A stretch of DNA of 64,000 nucleotides from Botrimarina colliarenosi (GTDB lineage: Bacteria; Planctomycetota; Planctomycetia; Pirellulales; Lacipirellulaceae). How positions within the stretch are numbered: position 1 is the stretch's first letter; the number at the start of each line of letters is the position of its first letter. The notes under the pieces are model-generated. The model ran no database searches. It was given only the letters and a program-made list of their open reading frames with translations, and was not told where the DNA came from. Made by a program: the position numbers and the translations under genes. The stretch lies in contig NZ_SJPR01000002.1 of assembly GCF_007859955.1 (NCBI RefSeq), positions 730,353-794,352 of the forward strand, read 5' to 3'. Of the stretch, positions 1 to 8,486 are shown in pieces.

Positions 1-558
1 GAGCAGGGAGTACCAGTTTTCCCGAGCGCGCAGTCGCCGAGTCCGCATCAGAACCTGCATGGCGCTCACGCTGTTCGTCTGCCATTTCTGGGCTACCGAG
101 TAGTCGCTCGGGTTCTCGATGGTGTGCGTCGGCGTCATCGGACAAACGAGCGTCTCGATCCGCGTCTGACCGATATCGAAGTTGTAGACCCCGCCCTCGG
201 CGCCACCGGAGCCGGTCCGGTCGCGGGGATCAAATCGGTCGTTCCAGTCCTTGCTAAAGTCGTAGGCGTCCGCCAACGCGTTCTCTTCAATGAAGGGAAG
301 AAGAAACGCCATGATGCTGTGGCTTTTTTCGTCCCCGGTTGTGTAGGCGGGGGGCAGTTCGCCGTGAGTCGCTTCGTAGTTGAGCGTCGCCAACGCAACT
401 TGCTTCATCTGCGAAGCACATTGCGTGCGCCGCGCCGCTGCACGGGCGGCCTGGACCGCCGGCAACAAGAGGGCCACCAAGATCCCGATAATTGCAATGA
501 CGACGAGCAATTCCACCAGCGTGAAACCGGCTCTGACGATCCGCTGTCTGGTCATCAT
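1..558 (-). CDS. DUF1559 family prepilin-like secreted protein (3' end outside window)
   Basis: The reading frame is open from the ATG at 558 down to base 1, so only the first 186 residues are present. They begin [20 protein letters not shown], a type IV prepilin N-terminus with a basic leader, cleavage before the Phe of GFTLVE and the conserved Glu5. A hydrophobic helix ([20 protein letters not shown]) and the segment [20 protein letters not shown] follow. This arrangement is typical of the large DUF1559 family of planctomycetes, exported pseudopilin-like proteins of unknown function that are usually about 300-400 residues long. An AGGAGAG ribosome-binding site lies just upstream (561-570 region). 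The second Met at 555 is an alternative start. The dockerin/PEP-CTERM gene upstream is separated from it by a strong hairpin, so it is probably transcribed on its own. Confidence 0.9.
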   Translation of the reverse strand, partial: MMTRQRIVRAGFTLVELLVVIAIIGILVALLLPAVQAARAAARRTQCASQMKQVALATLNYEATHGELPPAYTTGDEKSHSIMAFLLPFIEENALADAYDFSKDWNDRFDPRDRTGSGGAEGGVYNFDIGQTRIETLVCPMTPTHTIENPSDYSVAQKWQTNSVSAMQVLMRTRRLRARENWYSLL

Positions 559-585
559 CGACTCTCCTATTCTCAAGTAATAAAA

Positions 586-614
586 CCAGCCCGGGCGGCC
601 GTCGCCCGGGCTGG
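586..614 (-). terminator. Hairpin terminator after the dockerin/PEP-CTERM gene
   Basis: A perfect 11-bp inverted repeat (CCAGCCCGGGC / GCCCGGGCTGG) with a 7-base loop. Read on the minus strand it is followed by TTTTATTACTT, so it looks like an intrinsic terminator for the gene ending at 635, placed before the DUF1559 gene. Confidence 0.7.
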
Positions 615-634
615 AGAGACCCACCCCGCAGGTC

Positions 635-3166
635 TTACGAACGCCGCGTGACCGTCAACGAAGCGATCGTTAGGCCGACAAGCAGCACGGCCGCCGGCTC
701 AGGAACCGGAACCCCCGCGTTGGCGGGCGCCGCCGTGCCGTAGTTGTTGACCCAGACGGTGTAGTCGTCGGTGTCAACGTCGCCATCGCCGTCCGCGTCG
801 CCGCTGAGCGCGTTGGCGCCGGCCGTGGTCCCGGCGTTGTCACGCCACACCGTGTAGTCGGCGGCGTTGACGAGCCCGTCGCCATTGAAGTCGCCCGGTG
901 CGAGCAACACCTCCGGGGCGATCGGACCGTTCTCATAGTCGATGTAGGCGAACATGAACCCCGCCTCTTGGAAATCGACAAAGCCGGTGTCCGCGTTCGT
1001 GATGTGGTCAAGGCCGCGGATCAGAAAATCGCTGCCGTCGGTCTCGTAGATAATCGAATTGTCGAAGTTCTCCGCCGAGGCGAAGCGCCCGGTGCTGGTC
1101 AGCAACAGCATGCCGTCGTCCGGCGTCTTGCCATTGATCGACAGCCGATACTGAGCGAACCCAAAGCCATCGGTCTCCTTGCTCAGCGACCAGTCGACGC
1201 CAACGCCAGCGCTGGACGAGATCAGCGTGCCGTCCTCGGCGACGAGTCCCGCGATGAGGTTCTCCGACTCGTAAGGCAAGTAGACGTAGCTGAAGTTGTC
1301 CGGCTCGGTGCTGTTGGACTCGACGCTGACGCCGTTATCGAACTCCAGCACTCGCCATCCCGACCCGTCCTCTTGCGGCTCGGCCACCAGGTAGTTGTCG
1401 TCGTTGCCGTAGGGGGTCGCGATCAGCACGCCGTCGGTCAGGGCGTTGGCGCCGATCGGCGAGACGATGACGCTCTCCTGGTCGTAGTCGACGCCCGCCA
1501 CGTTGGGGATATCGACGCCCGCCGCCATCTGGAAGCCCGAATCGGCGCCGAAGAACGCGACGGCGTGGTTGACGTTGTGCTCGCCCTGCGGCGAGCCGTC
1601 GGCCGTCGCGGTGATCACGGCCCAGTAGCCGCTGAAGAGGTTGGTGCCGACCTCGCCGTATTCCTGGAAGCCGTTGACCGCAGAGTTGTCGCGTAGCCCT
1701 TCGCTAATGGTCGCGAACATGATGCCGTCGTTCTCACTGAGCGGCTGGCCGTAGGCGGCGTACGAGTTGTCGCCCTTCTGGTTGCCCATGCCGCGGATGT
1801 CGGCGCCGGGCGTCTGTCCCGTCACGTTGAGATAGACATCGCCAGGGGTGTTGTTGTTATTGGCCGCTTGGACTTCGGTGTTCCAGGCGATCACACCCGC
1901 CCGATCGAAACGTGAGAACGTGTCGGCCGCGGGAATTGGGGCGGCGGCGGTAGCGGCGCCCTCGTTGGGCACATAAAGGAAACTGAAGTAGGGGATCGCC
2001 AGGTCGTGGGTCTGCCCGATCCCGTCGAGCTCATCGAGCGTCACGGTGTCGCCCGTCAGCAGGTTCGACTCGATATCTTCCGAAGTGATCAACCAACCGT
2101 CGCCGTCGGACTGGTAGGTCAACGAGTTGTCGCCGGCGATACCGAGGACGGCGTTGTTCAGCAACAGCGTGCCCTGGGTCGGCGATCCACCCTGTATGGT
2201 CAGCCGGAACTGGCCCGGAGCATTGGCGGGGTCCACCGTGGTCAGCTGGAAGTCGGAACCCGTCGAGAAGTAGGGGAAGTCCTCGACGACGCCGAGGCTG
2301 CTGGTGTAGCTCGGGTTCAACAGGCCGGCGGTCAGGCCGGTCTGGCCAGCGGGGACAAAGAGGAACGAGAACGGCGTCGTGACGCCGTCATCTTCGTTGA
2401 CAAGGTCCGGGTCGCTGGACGGGTCGAACTCGAAGTAGCCGTCGTTGTCGGGCGTGTTGACAAGGTAGCCATTGCCATCCGGCGACGGCTGGACGGTCGC
2501 GTACCGGCCGACGTTGGAGGCGCTGTTGACGTAGAGCATTCCCTGGCGGAACGGATCGCTCACTCCCGCGACGTTGACCCGGTGCCGGCCGGGGCCGAAG
2601 GCGTTCTCTTCGAGCGTCACACCGGCGGCGCCGTTGTAGGTGTCGAGGGCGCCGAAAGTGCCATTGGCGTTGACGGTCGAGCTCGAAAACGTCCCGGCGG
2701 TCCAGCCTTCGCTGAACGGGAAGTAGGCGGCGCCGAAGTCGGCGCCGAACGGCTCGCCGCCGTTAGGAGCGGCCGTGGCGGGCTCGCCCGGGACGCCCGC
2801 GGCGCCGATGCGGGTGGTCGTCACCGCCAACGCGCCGCTGAGGGCCCGGGTGTTGATGGAGTTGAGATCGGCGTCGGCGACGGTCCCGCCAACGGCGAAT
2901 TGCAGTTGGGTGCCGCCGATCCGCCCCGCGTCAATTCGGCCGCGCTCGGCGATGGACGAGAAGAGCACGCCGCCCGCGGCGTCGTCGGCGGCGCTGGCGC
3001 CGATCTGGATCGCGTACTCACCGGCGACACTCCCCGTCCCGAGCGAGAAACCAGCGGTCCCCTGTGTCTTGGTCGCAACGCCGGCGGCGTCGACCGAGAA
3101 CGTAGCGTGCTCAACCGCCAACGTCGCCTGCGCGAACAGTAGCCATAATGGCAAGGCCAATCTCAT
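635..3166 (-). CDS. Large secreted repeat protein with dockerin-type repeat and PEP-CTERM-like tail
   Basis: This is an 843-residue exported protein of unknown function. A signal peptide ([17 protein letters not shown]) comes first. The body is built from about five diverged copies of a module of roughly 90-140 residues, each with a hydrophobic strand such as FSFLFVP or FSYVYLP, then an AGL-like turn, a G-x-x-P-x-x-G-x-LLL stretch and a DGxGWLI-like end. Copies begin near residues 144, 265, 392, 534 and 624. The C-terminus has a dockerin type I pair ([20 protein letters not shown], then [16 protein letters not shown]), then [17 protein letters not shown] and Arg residues, a PEP-CTERM-like sorting tail. 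The ATG at 3166 is chosen because TGGGAGT lies 8 bases upstream; a TTG at 3181 is also in frame. Surface display is inferred from the sorting signals. Confidence 0.85.
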   Translation of the reverse strand: MRLALPLWLLFAQATLAVEHATFSVDAAGVATKTQGTAGFSLGTGSVAGEYAIQIGASAADDAAGGVLFSSIAERGRIDAGRIGGTQLQFAVGGTVADADLNSINTRALSGALAVTTTRIGAAGVPGEPATAAPNGGEPFGADFGAAYFPFSEGWTAGTFSSSTVNANGTFGALDTYNGAAGVTLEENAFGPGRHRVNVAGVSDPFRQGMLYVNSASNVGRYATVQPSPDGNGYLVNTPDNDGYFEFDPSSDPDLVNEDDGVTTPFSFLFVPAGQTGLTAGLLNPSYTSSLGVVEDFPYFSTGSDFQLTTVDPANAPGQFRLTIQGGSPTQGTLLLNNAVLGIAGDNSLTYQSDGDGWLITSEDIESNLLTGDTVTLDELDGIGQTHDLAIPYFSFLYVPNEGAATAAAPIPAADTFSRFDRAGVIAWNTEVQAANNNNTPGDVYLNVTGQTPGADIRGMGNQKGDNSYAAYGQPLSENDGIMFATISEGLRDNSAVNGFQEYGEVGTNLFSGYWAVITATADGSPQGEHNVNHAVAFFGADSGFQMAAGVDIPNVAGVDYDQESVIVSPIGANALTDGVLIATPYGNDDNYLVAEPQEDGSGWRVLEFDNGVSVESNSTEPDNFSYVYLPYESENLIAGLVAEDGTLISSSAGVGVDWSLSKETDGFGFAQYRLSINGKTPDDGMLLLTSTGRFASAENFDNSIIYETDGSDFLIRGLDHITNADTGFVDFQEAGFMFAYIDYENGPIAPEVLLAPGDFNGDGLVNAADYTVWRDNAGTTAGANALSGDADGDGDVDTDDYTVWVNNYGTAAPANAGVPVPEPAAVLLVGLTIASLTVTRRS

Positions 3167-3373
3167 CGAGAAAACTCCCAAGGTGAAGTGCTGCGACGGC
3201 GATAACGACCGTCTTCCGAAGCGAATTTGCTTCGCCGACTGACAGTGCGGTGGTTGTATCGCTGCGGCCGTTCCGGCAGGTTAGGGCCGTGCGAATACAC
3301 CGAGAAGAATCCGCGAATCGCCTCCCAATCGCGCAACCGAACCTACGTATTGAGTCTGTCAAGGCCCGCTGAA

Positions 3374-3387
3374 CGAACGAACGTTCG
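3374..3387. promoter_or_regulatory. Sequence matching a Gram-positive-type LexA box
   Basis: CGAACGAACGTTCG fits the Bacillus LexA/DinR consensus CGAAC-N4-GTTCG. It lies just past the stop of the DUF5690 gene and about 210 bases upstream of the dockerin/PEP-CTERM gene. No SOS gene is adjacent, and the LexA motif of this lineage is not known to me, so this is only a motif match. Confidence 0.2.
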
Positions 3388-3389
3388 CT

Positions 3390-4739
3390 CTAGCAGGTCG
3401 CCTCGACGACACGCGTGTCTGGCGCCAACTCTTGTTGCGTCACGCGCGCGTAGTGAGCCAACAGCGCTGCGGCTAGCGCGATCGCTACGACCGATATCCC
3501 CGCCGCCAGGTAGAAGAACAGATCGAAGAAGCCGGATCGGCTAGCCAGACACGGCTTCGTGATCAGCACAGCGACATAGCCGAGATAGCCCGAGGCGTCC
3601 GCTAGATACATCAGGTAACCCAGGTTGGCCCGCTCGCCATAGAGCGCGATCAATCGCTCGAAGACCGTGGTGTGAAACGCGACGTACGGCACGTAGGCGC
3701 CGACGCCGACCATGACCATGAAGAAAAAAGGGCTCAGCAGCCCCGCCGCTTGCCACGCAAGGGTCGTCAGCACCAGGGCGAAACCTCCGATCGTGAGGAC
3801 CAGTGAGAAAACGAACGCCGTGCGATTCGGTTTGATCCAAGCGGCCGAGCCATTGATCAGGATCACTCCGAACATGACCCACGTTTCGGAGAGGGCGAAC
3901 ACCGCCGGCGCGGCGTCTTCGCCCAAGTCACGCCAGATCTCAACCGCAAAGTCGTCTCTCAGGCTTCGCAGGATGGTCAACGACACGAAGATCGCGACGA
4001 GGCCCGTCAGTCCGACAGCGTGCCGGCGGAAGAAGGCGTGGCGGCTTGCCCGATCCATCGGAACCCGCTCGACCCGTTGGGCGACATCGGCCTCATTCGG
4101 AGGGGGGATCCGGCTCAAGAGCCACACGGCGATGGTCAGCGGGATGATGAACAACAGGCCCGTCGTGAAAGGCATCCAGTACTCCCCCACGCCCACGCCG
4201 ACGAGGAGCCAGCGTCCAACCGACTTCGCGGCGCCAGAAGCGACGATGAAGCTAGCGCAGAGGCCCGCCGACAACGCTTCGGTGAGACGCCGCCCCTCGA
4301 GGAATGAGAGCACCAATCCAAACACCATGCCGAGCGGCAGGCCATTGACGAAGAGAAGCGGAAAATTGAACGGCGCGGGCACAACGGCGAAGCCGAGCAA
4401 CGCCAACTCGGCCAGTCCAATCAAAGACAGGATCGCGACGGCGCGCCGCGTTGGCGGCATCTCCGCGATGACTTTGATCCCGATAAACTTTGAGAGGGTG
4501 TACCCGGCAACCTGCGAGGCGATCAGCACCGACTTGTAGCCCGCTCCCCACAGGGTGACGTCGCTGAACTCCGCCGCCGTGAAAGGCTTGCGGAACGCGT
4601 ACATGCAGAAGTACGTCGTGAAGGCGGCGCCTATACAGAAGGCGGAGAACGACACCGGCCCGGCGCATGCGAGCCAACGCGTCAGTCGGTCGCCCCGGCG
4701 CGACGATCGAGCGGCGTGCGTAGCAAGGTCTGCGTTCAT
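3390..4739 (-). CDS. DUF5690 family multi-pass membrane protein (MFS-like)
   Basis: A 449-residue integral membrane protein with about 12 hydrophobic segments. The N-terminal half has YFCMYAFRKPFTAAEF and GYTLSKFIGIKVIAEMPPTRR, and the C-terminal half has LRSLRDDFAVEIWRDLG and RANLGYLMYLADASGYLGYV. These segments resemble DUF5690, a family related to the major facilitator superfamily with no established substrate. In several planctomycetes and Bacteroidetes such genes sit with phosphonate-catabolism genes. The divergent zinc alcohol dehydrogenase here resembles the one proposed for that context, so organophosphonate uptake is a possible role. This is inference, because no phosphonatase or other phosphonate gene lies in the window. 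The ATG at 4739 is the natural start. Confidence 0.75.
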   Translation of the reverse strand: MNADLATHAARSSRRGDRLTRWLACAGPVSFSAFCIGAAFTTYFCMYAFRKPFTAAEFSDVTLWGAGYKSVLIASQVAGYTLSKFIGIKVIAEMPPTRRAVAILSLIGLAELALLGFAVVPAPFNFPLLFVNGLPLGMVFGLVLSFLEGRRLTEALSAGLCASFIVASGAAKSVGRWLLVGVGVGEYWMPFTTGLLFIIPLTIAVWLLSRIPPPNEADVAQRVERVPMDRASRHAFFRRHAVGLTGLVAIFVSLTILRSLRDDFAVEIWRDLGEDAAPAVFALSETWVMFGVILINGSAAWIKPNRTAFVFSLVLTIGGFALVLTTLAWQAAGLLSPFFFMVMVGVGAYVPYVAFHTTVFERLIALYGERANLGYLMYLADASGYLGYVAVLITKPCLASRSGFFDLFFYLAAGISVVAIALAAALLAHYARVTQQELAPDTRVVEATC

Positions 4740-4880
4740 CGGCGCCAGCGCGTCCTACGAGTAGCGCTATCCGGAAGGGTTACCGTGTGCAGACGATATC
4801 GGGGCGACATCAAGATATGGTGAAGGCGTAAGTCAAGTCGTTTGCGCTGAGAGTCCGATCGTGTGTGCGATACTCGCCGT

Positions 4881-5984
4881 ATGCCGACCACTGCCCGCGC
4901 CGCCGTGATGACCGCCCCGAATCGCCCGCTTGCGCTGCGCGACTTCCCTGTACCTGAGGCGCGGCCCGGTGAGGTGCTCGCGCGGATCACGCTCGCCACG
5001 ATCTGCGGCTCCGACTTGCACACGTGGCGCGGCCGGCGCCACGCCGCGACGCCAATTATTCTCGGTCACGAGGCCGTTGGGGTCGTCGAGCAGATCGGCT
5101 CCGACGGACTTCTCGACAGAGCAGGCCGACCCTTGTCGGTAGGGGATCGCATCACATGGACGCTACACAGCTCGTGCGGCGTGTGTGATTACTGCGTCCG
5201 CTACGGTTTGCCGATGAAGTGCAGAAGCGTCCGCAAGTTTGGACACGAATCGTGTGAGCGGCCGCCCCATCTGCGAGGCGCTCTGGCGGAAAAGTGCCTC
5301 CTGAGCGCGGGGACCGGTCTGCTGAGAGTCCCCGATTCCTTGAGTGATCTCGCGTCTGCGCCCGCCAACTGCGCGGCCGCCACAGCGATCGCCGTCTGCG
5401 ACGCGGCGGGGATCGAGTCGGCTGACAGCGTGCTGGTCCAGGGCGCCGGGGCCCTGGGCGTCTACGCCGCCGGCTACGCGGCGACGGCGGGCTGCAAGCG
5501 AGTGATTGTCACTGACTTATCTCCCCGTCGACTCGAATTGGCCCGAGATCTGGGGGCAACGCACGTCGTGCGGATCGATGGGCAAACCGACGCCGAGCTC
5601 GCGGCTCAGACGCGGGAACTGGCCGGCGGGGACGGCGTCGACGCCGTTCTCGGCTTTTCGGGTTCGCCCGCCGCCTGCTCGAGCGGCCTCGACGCCCTGC
5701 GAGTTGGCGGGGTCTTCGTCGAAGCCGGCTGTGTCTTTCCGGGGGCGGTTTCACCGATCGACCTTTCGGCCCTGGTTAGTCGCCGACTCACGCTCCGCGG
5801 GGTCCACAATTACGCCCTCGACCATCTCCGGCGGGCGGTCGATTTTCTCACCGAATCGGACCACCGATACGATTGCGGACGCGTCGTCGGCGAGACCTTC
5901 CCTCTCGAAGACGTCAACGCCGCCTTCGCAGCGGCCGAGAAGCAGCAATCGCTGCGGATCGCCGTCGCCATGGGCGCCGGCTAG
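4881..5984 (+). CDS. Zinc-binding alcohol dehydrogenase (phosphonate-associated type)
   Basis: A 367-residue medium-chain dehydrogenase. The catalytic domain has CGSDLHTWRGRRH and GHEAVGVVEQIG, which carry the catalytic zinc ligands, and CGVCDYC with a later Cys for the structural zinc. The Rossmann domain has VLVQGAGALGVYAAGYAATAG followed by VTDLSPRRLELARDLGATHV. It should oxidise an alcohol or reduce an aldehyde with NAD(P). The sequence resembles the family proposed to act in phosphonate catabolism (HpnZ-like), and the divergent DUF5690 gene supports that weakly. The ATG at 4881 gives the normal N-terminus MPTTARAAVMTAPNRPLALR; a GTG at 4863 would add six residues. The real substrate is unknown. 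Confidence 0.85.
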   Translation: MPTTARAAVMTAPNRPLALRDFPVPEARPGEVLARITLATICGSDLHTWRGRRHAATPIILGHEAVGVVEQIGSDGLLDRAGRPLSVGDRITWTLHSSCGVCDYCVRYGLPMKCRSVRKFGHESCERPPHLRGALAEKCLLSAGTGLLRVPDSLSDLASAPANCAAATAIAVCDAAGIESADSVLVQGAGALGVYAAGYAATAGCKRVIVTDLSPRRLELARDLGATHVVRIDGQTDAELAAQTRELAGGDGVDAVLGFSGSPAACSSGLDALRVGGVFVEAGCVFPGAVSPIDLSALVSRRLTLRGVHNYALDHLRRAVDFLTESDHRYDCGRVVGETFPLEDVNAAFAAAEKQQSLRIAVAMGAG

Positions 5985-6046
5985 CCGCTGCGAAGCGGTC
6001 CAGGAACAAGACGCCAACTCCGATACGCCGGAGTGCTTAGAGCGAG

Positions 6047-6119
6047 TGGAGCTGACAGGGATCGAACCTGCGACATTCGCGTTGCAAACGCGACGCTCTC
6101 CCAACTGAGCTACAGCCCC
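6047..6119 (-). tRNA. tRNA-Ala (anticodon TGC)
   Basis: The minus strand folds as a complete 73-base tRNA. The acceptor stem pairs GGGGCTG with CAGCTCC (one G-T pair), the D-arm has TAGCTCAGTTGGGAGAGC, the anticodon stem pairs CGCGT with ACGCG around the loop TTTGCAA, giving anticodon TGC, and the T-arm has GTTCGATCC. The discriminator base is A. The CCA end is not encoded, since CTC follows. It lies alone between the alcohol dehydrogenase and the pseudopilin genes. Confidence 0.95.
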
Positions 6120-6277
6120 ATTTCCGCCAATCTTACGATGATTTTTGTGGCTCGCCAAGGTGTTGCGGCGCCCGGCGGGTGGGCGGAGTTCCGGTCGTAA
6201 CGGTTGTGTGGCTCGTGACTGCGAGGGTCCCAGGGGGCGGGACCCCCTGCCCCGCCCCTCTCGGGCTAGGTTTGAGA

Positions 6278-6790
6278 ATGAGTTCTCCCAGCTCCAAACG
6301 GCTCGCGCCACGCCGCGTGAAGCGAATGCGACGCCCCGCTCGCCCGGCCGGCTTCACGCTGGTCGAACTAGTGCTTGTTGTGATGATTCTCGGCGTGCTG
6401 GCGGGGGTGGCGGCGCCCCAGTACCGCCACGCGCTCGCGGCGACCCACCTCGAGGCGGCCGCGCGGAGCTTGGCGGCCAACCTCCGGTACGCCCAGGCGA
6501 CCGCGATCAGCACCGCCACGACCGTCACGGTGACGATCGATCCGGCGGCGGAAACGTACGCCTCGAGCAGCCTCGGCGACCGCGACCGGTTGGACGCTCG
6601 GCTCAACGTCAACCTCGCGGCGCACGGGCATGGGGTGGCGATCGCCGCTTCGTCGTTCGGCGTCGGGACGAATGTTTCGTTCAACTTCCGCGGCGAGCCC
6701 TCGGCGGCCGGTGCGGTGACGCTCACCTCCAACGCCGGCGACGCGGTCATCTCGGTCAACGAAGTCGGGCTGGTTGAGGTGGCGTTATGA
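6278..6790 (+). CDS. Type II secretion pseudopilin, GspH-like
   Basis: A 170-residue protein with the prepilin signal [20 protein letters not shown] (Gly before Phe, Glu5 present) and the GspH-like stretch AAARSLAANLRYAQATAIST. A C-terminal beta domain ends GDAVISVNEVGLVEV. GspH is a minor pseudopilin thought to cap or initiate the periplasmic pseudopilus. It is the first of four overlapping genes; its stop overlaps the next ATG by 4 bases. The start is uncertain: ATG 6278 is preceded by a weak AGG, and ATG 6326 would give a shorter leader. The frame remains open upstream to 6179. Confidence 0.8.
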   Translation: MSSPSSKRLAPRRVKRMRRPARPAGFTLVELVLVVMILGVLAGVAAPQYRHALAATHLEAAARSLAANLRYAQATAISTATTVTVTIDPAAETYASSSLGDRDRLDARLNVNLAAHGHGVAIAASSFGVGTNVSFNFRGEPSAAGAVTLTSNAGDAVISVNEVGLVEVAL

Positions 6791-7857
6791 GCAATCGACG
6801 CGGCTTTACACTGATCGAACTGCTGGTGGCGATGGCGTCGGCGACGGTGCTGATGGCGGGCTTGTCATCCGCCCTCTACATCGCGGCCCGGGGGATGGAC
6901 CTCGACGACGGCGGATCGGCCCGTCGGGCGCGGGCCGACGCGGCGGTCGGACGACTGCTGGCCGACGCCCGCACCGCGACGCGGATGCGGACGCTCAGTT
7001 CCGGTGTGATTGAGTTCGACGTGCCCGACCGGACGGGGGACAACGTGGCGGATCGCCTGCGCTACGCCTGGGACGGGATGCCGGGGAGTCTGTTGACGCG
7101 CGAACTCAACGGCGGGTCACCGATCACGGTCCTTCAAGACGTTCGTTCGCTTTCCTTTGATTCGGCGACCCGGACGTCAACCGTCGATACAACGGCCGGT
7201 TCGACACTCACGACTTGGCCCCGATTAGGAGGTGTCCTCCAGCCCGCCGCGTCGACGACGATGTCGATTGCTGTCTCTCGACCCACGACCATGGTCCCGG
7301 GAGACCTGATGGTGGCGGTTCTTTGTGTCGAGGAAACGTCGACGGGGGACATCGACACCCCCTCGGGATGGACGCAGGTTCTGCTCCGAGAAAACTCAGG
7401 AGAGGTGACGCTCGGCGTCTGGACGCGGACCTTGATGGCAAGCGACCCCAGCTCGTTTACCTGGAGTTGGAACAGCAACAAGGACGCCATCGGCTGGATC
7501 CTCGTGCTCTCGAACCACCATCGAACCGAGCCGATCGCCGCGACGGAAGTCGCTTACTCCACCGGTAAGTCGTCGCACCCGACCACGCCGAGCGTCACCG
7601 CCGCAACCGGCGATTCTTTGGTCCTGAGAGTCGGGGCCTTCGACAAGGACATCGTCAAGACGGTCGATGTGACCGGTCTGCCCGGCCACACCGACGTTTG
7701 GGTCCGATCGGTCGATAATAAAATCGCCGGGGCTTGCGGGTACGCCGTGCCGGTTGGTCCTGGCGCGGTCGGAACGGCCGCCTTCGACAACAAGAACAAT
7801 TCCGACTACGTCGTCGCCACGATCGTCATCACCCCCCGCCCCGCGGTGGCGCCATGA
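6787..7857 (+). CDS. Pseudopilin, GspJ/PulJ-like, with extra C-terminal beta domain
   Basis: The N-terminus MSNRRGFTLIELLVAMASAT is a prepilin signal, and the first ~120 residues look like a GspJ-type minor pseudopilin, ending near ITVLQDVRSLSFDSATR. From about residue 150 to 350 there is an added domain beginning near RPTTMVPGDLMVAVLCVEE, with PSGWTQVL, VWTRTLMASDPSSFTWSW and GDSLVLRVGAF. It resembles beta-sandwich modules found in many phage and secreted proteins, placed here from memory and without a known function. At 356 residues the protein is much longer than a usual GspJ (about 200). The start codon overlaps the preceding stop and the stop overlaps the next ATG, so translation is probably coupled. 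Confidence 0.78.
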   Translation: MSNRRGFTLIELLVAMASATVLMAGLSSALYIAARGMDLDDGGSARRARADAAVGRLLADARTATRMRTLSSGVIEFDVPDRTGDNVADRLRYAWDGMPGSLLTRELNGGSPITVLQDVRSLSFDSATRTSTVDTTAGSTLTTWPRLGGVLQPAASTTMSIAVSRPTTMVPGDLMVAVLCVEETSTGDIDTPSGWTQVLLRENSGEVTLGVWTRTLMASDPSSFTWSWNSNKDAIGWILVLSNHHRTEPIAATEVAYSTGKSSHPTTPSVTAATGDSLVLRVGAFDKDIVKTVDVTGLPGHTDVWVRSVDNKIAGACGYAVPVGPGAVGTAAFDNKNNSDYVVATIVITPRPAVAP

Positions 7858-8486
7858 CGCTTCTCAACGCACAACGAAGCGGAGCCACCCTGATCGAGGT
7901 GGCGATCTCCACCGTGCTGGTGGGCGTCCTGATGGTGGCGGCCCTCAACACGGTCGGCAGCGCCGCCCGCACGCACCTCGCCGCCTCGACGTCGGCCGAG
8001 GCGTGGGCGCTGGCCGAACTGCTGGCGGCCGAGGTGCTGGCGATGCCGTACGAGGACCCCAACGGCGCGGCGGTCTTCGGCACCGAGCCCGGCGAAACGG
8101 GCGTCACCCGGGCCACGCTCGACGACGTCGATGACTATCACAACTGGACCGAATCGCCCCCCAAGGCGCGGGACGGCACGCCGCTAGCGGGCTACACCGG
8201 GTGGACGACCAAAGTGATCGTCACGCTCGCCGAGACGTCGGCCTCCGACGGCGTCATCGACGATGTCGGCGCCGACGAAGGCCTCAAGCGGGTCCGGTTC
8301 CAGGTCACCAACCCGGCCGGCAAGGTGATTACTGTCGACACGGTCCGCACACGGAACGGGGCGGGGAGTACGCTGCCGGAATCGGACTTGCCCCAGGTGT
8401 CGAGGCTGTCGATCGATTCCGCCGTCGGCGATGGCGACCAGCAACGACACGGCGAACAACTGCTGAATGGGGCCCTCTCACCATGA
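7854..8486 (+). CDS. Pseudopilin, GspI-like
   Basis: The start is the ATG at 7854, which overlaps the preceding TGA (ATGA). The N-terminus MTLLNAQRSGATLIEVAIST is a prepilin signal in which Ala follows the processed Gly (SGATLIEV) in place of the usual Phe, and Glu5 is kept. A 20-residue hydrophobic helix follows (VLVGVLMVAALNTVGSAART), then a short domain containing EAWALAELLAAEVLAMPYED. At 210 residues it fits a minor pseudopilin of the I/V class in position and size. Assignment to GspI rests on gene order (H, J, I, K-like) and is inferred. Confidence 0.7.
   Translation: MTLLNAQRSGATLIEVAISTVLVGVLMVAALNTVGSAARTHLAASTSAEAWALAELLAAEVLAMPYEDPNGAAVFGTEPGETGVTRATLDDVDDYHNWTESPPKARDGTPLAGYTGWTTKVIVTLAETSASDGVIDDVGADEGLKRVRFQVTNPAGKVITVDTVRTRNGAGSTLPESDLPQVSRLSIDSAVGDGDQQRHGEQLLNGALSP

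Noticed and set aside
2006..3142. A 378-codon plus-strand frame opposite the dockerin/PEP-CTERM gene
   Set aside because: Antisense shadow with Arg/Val/Gly-rich composition; the minus-strand protein has a signal peptide, repeats and dockerin.
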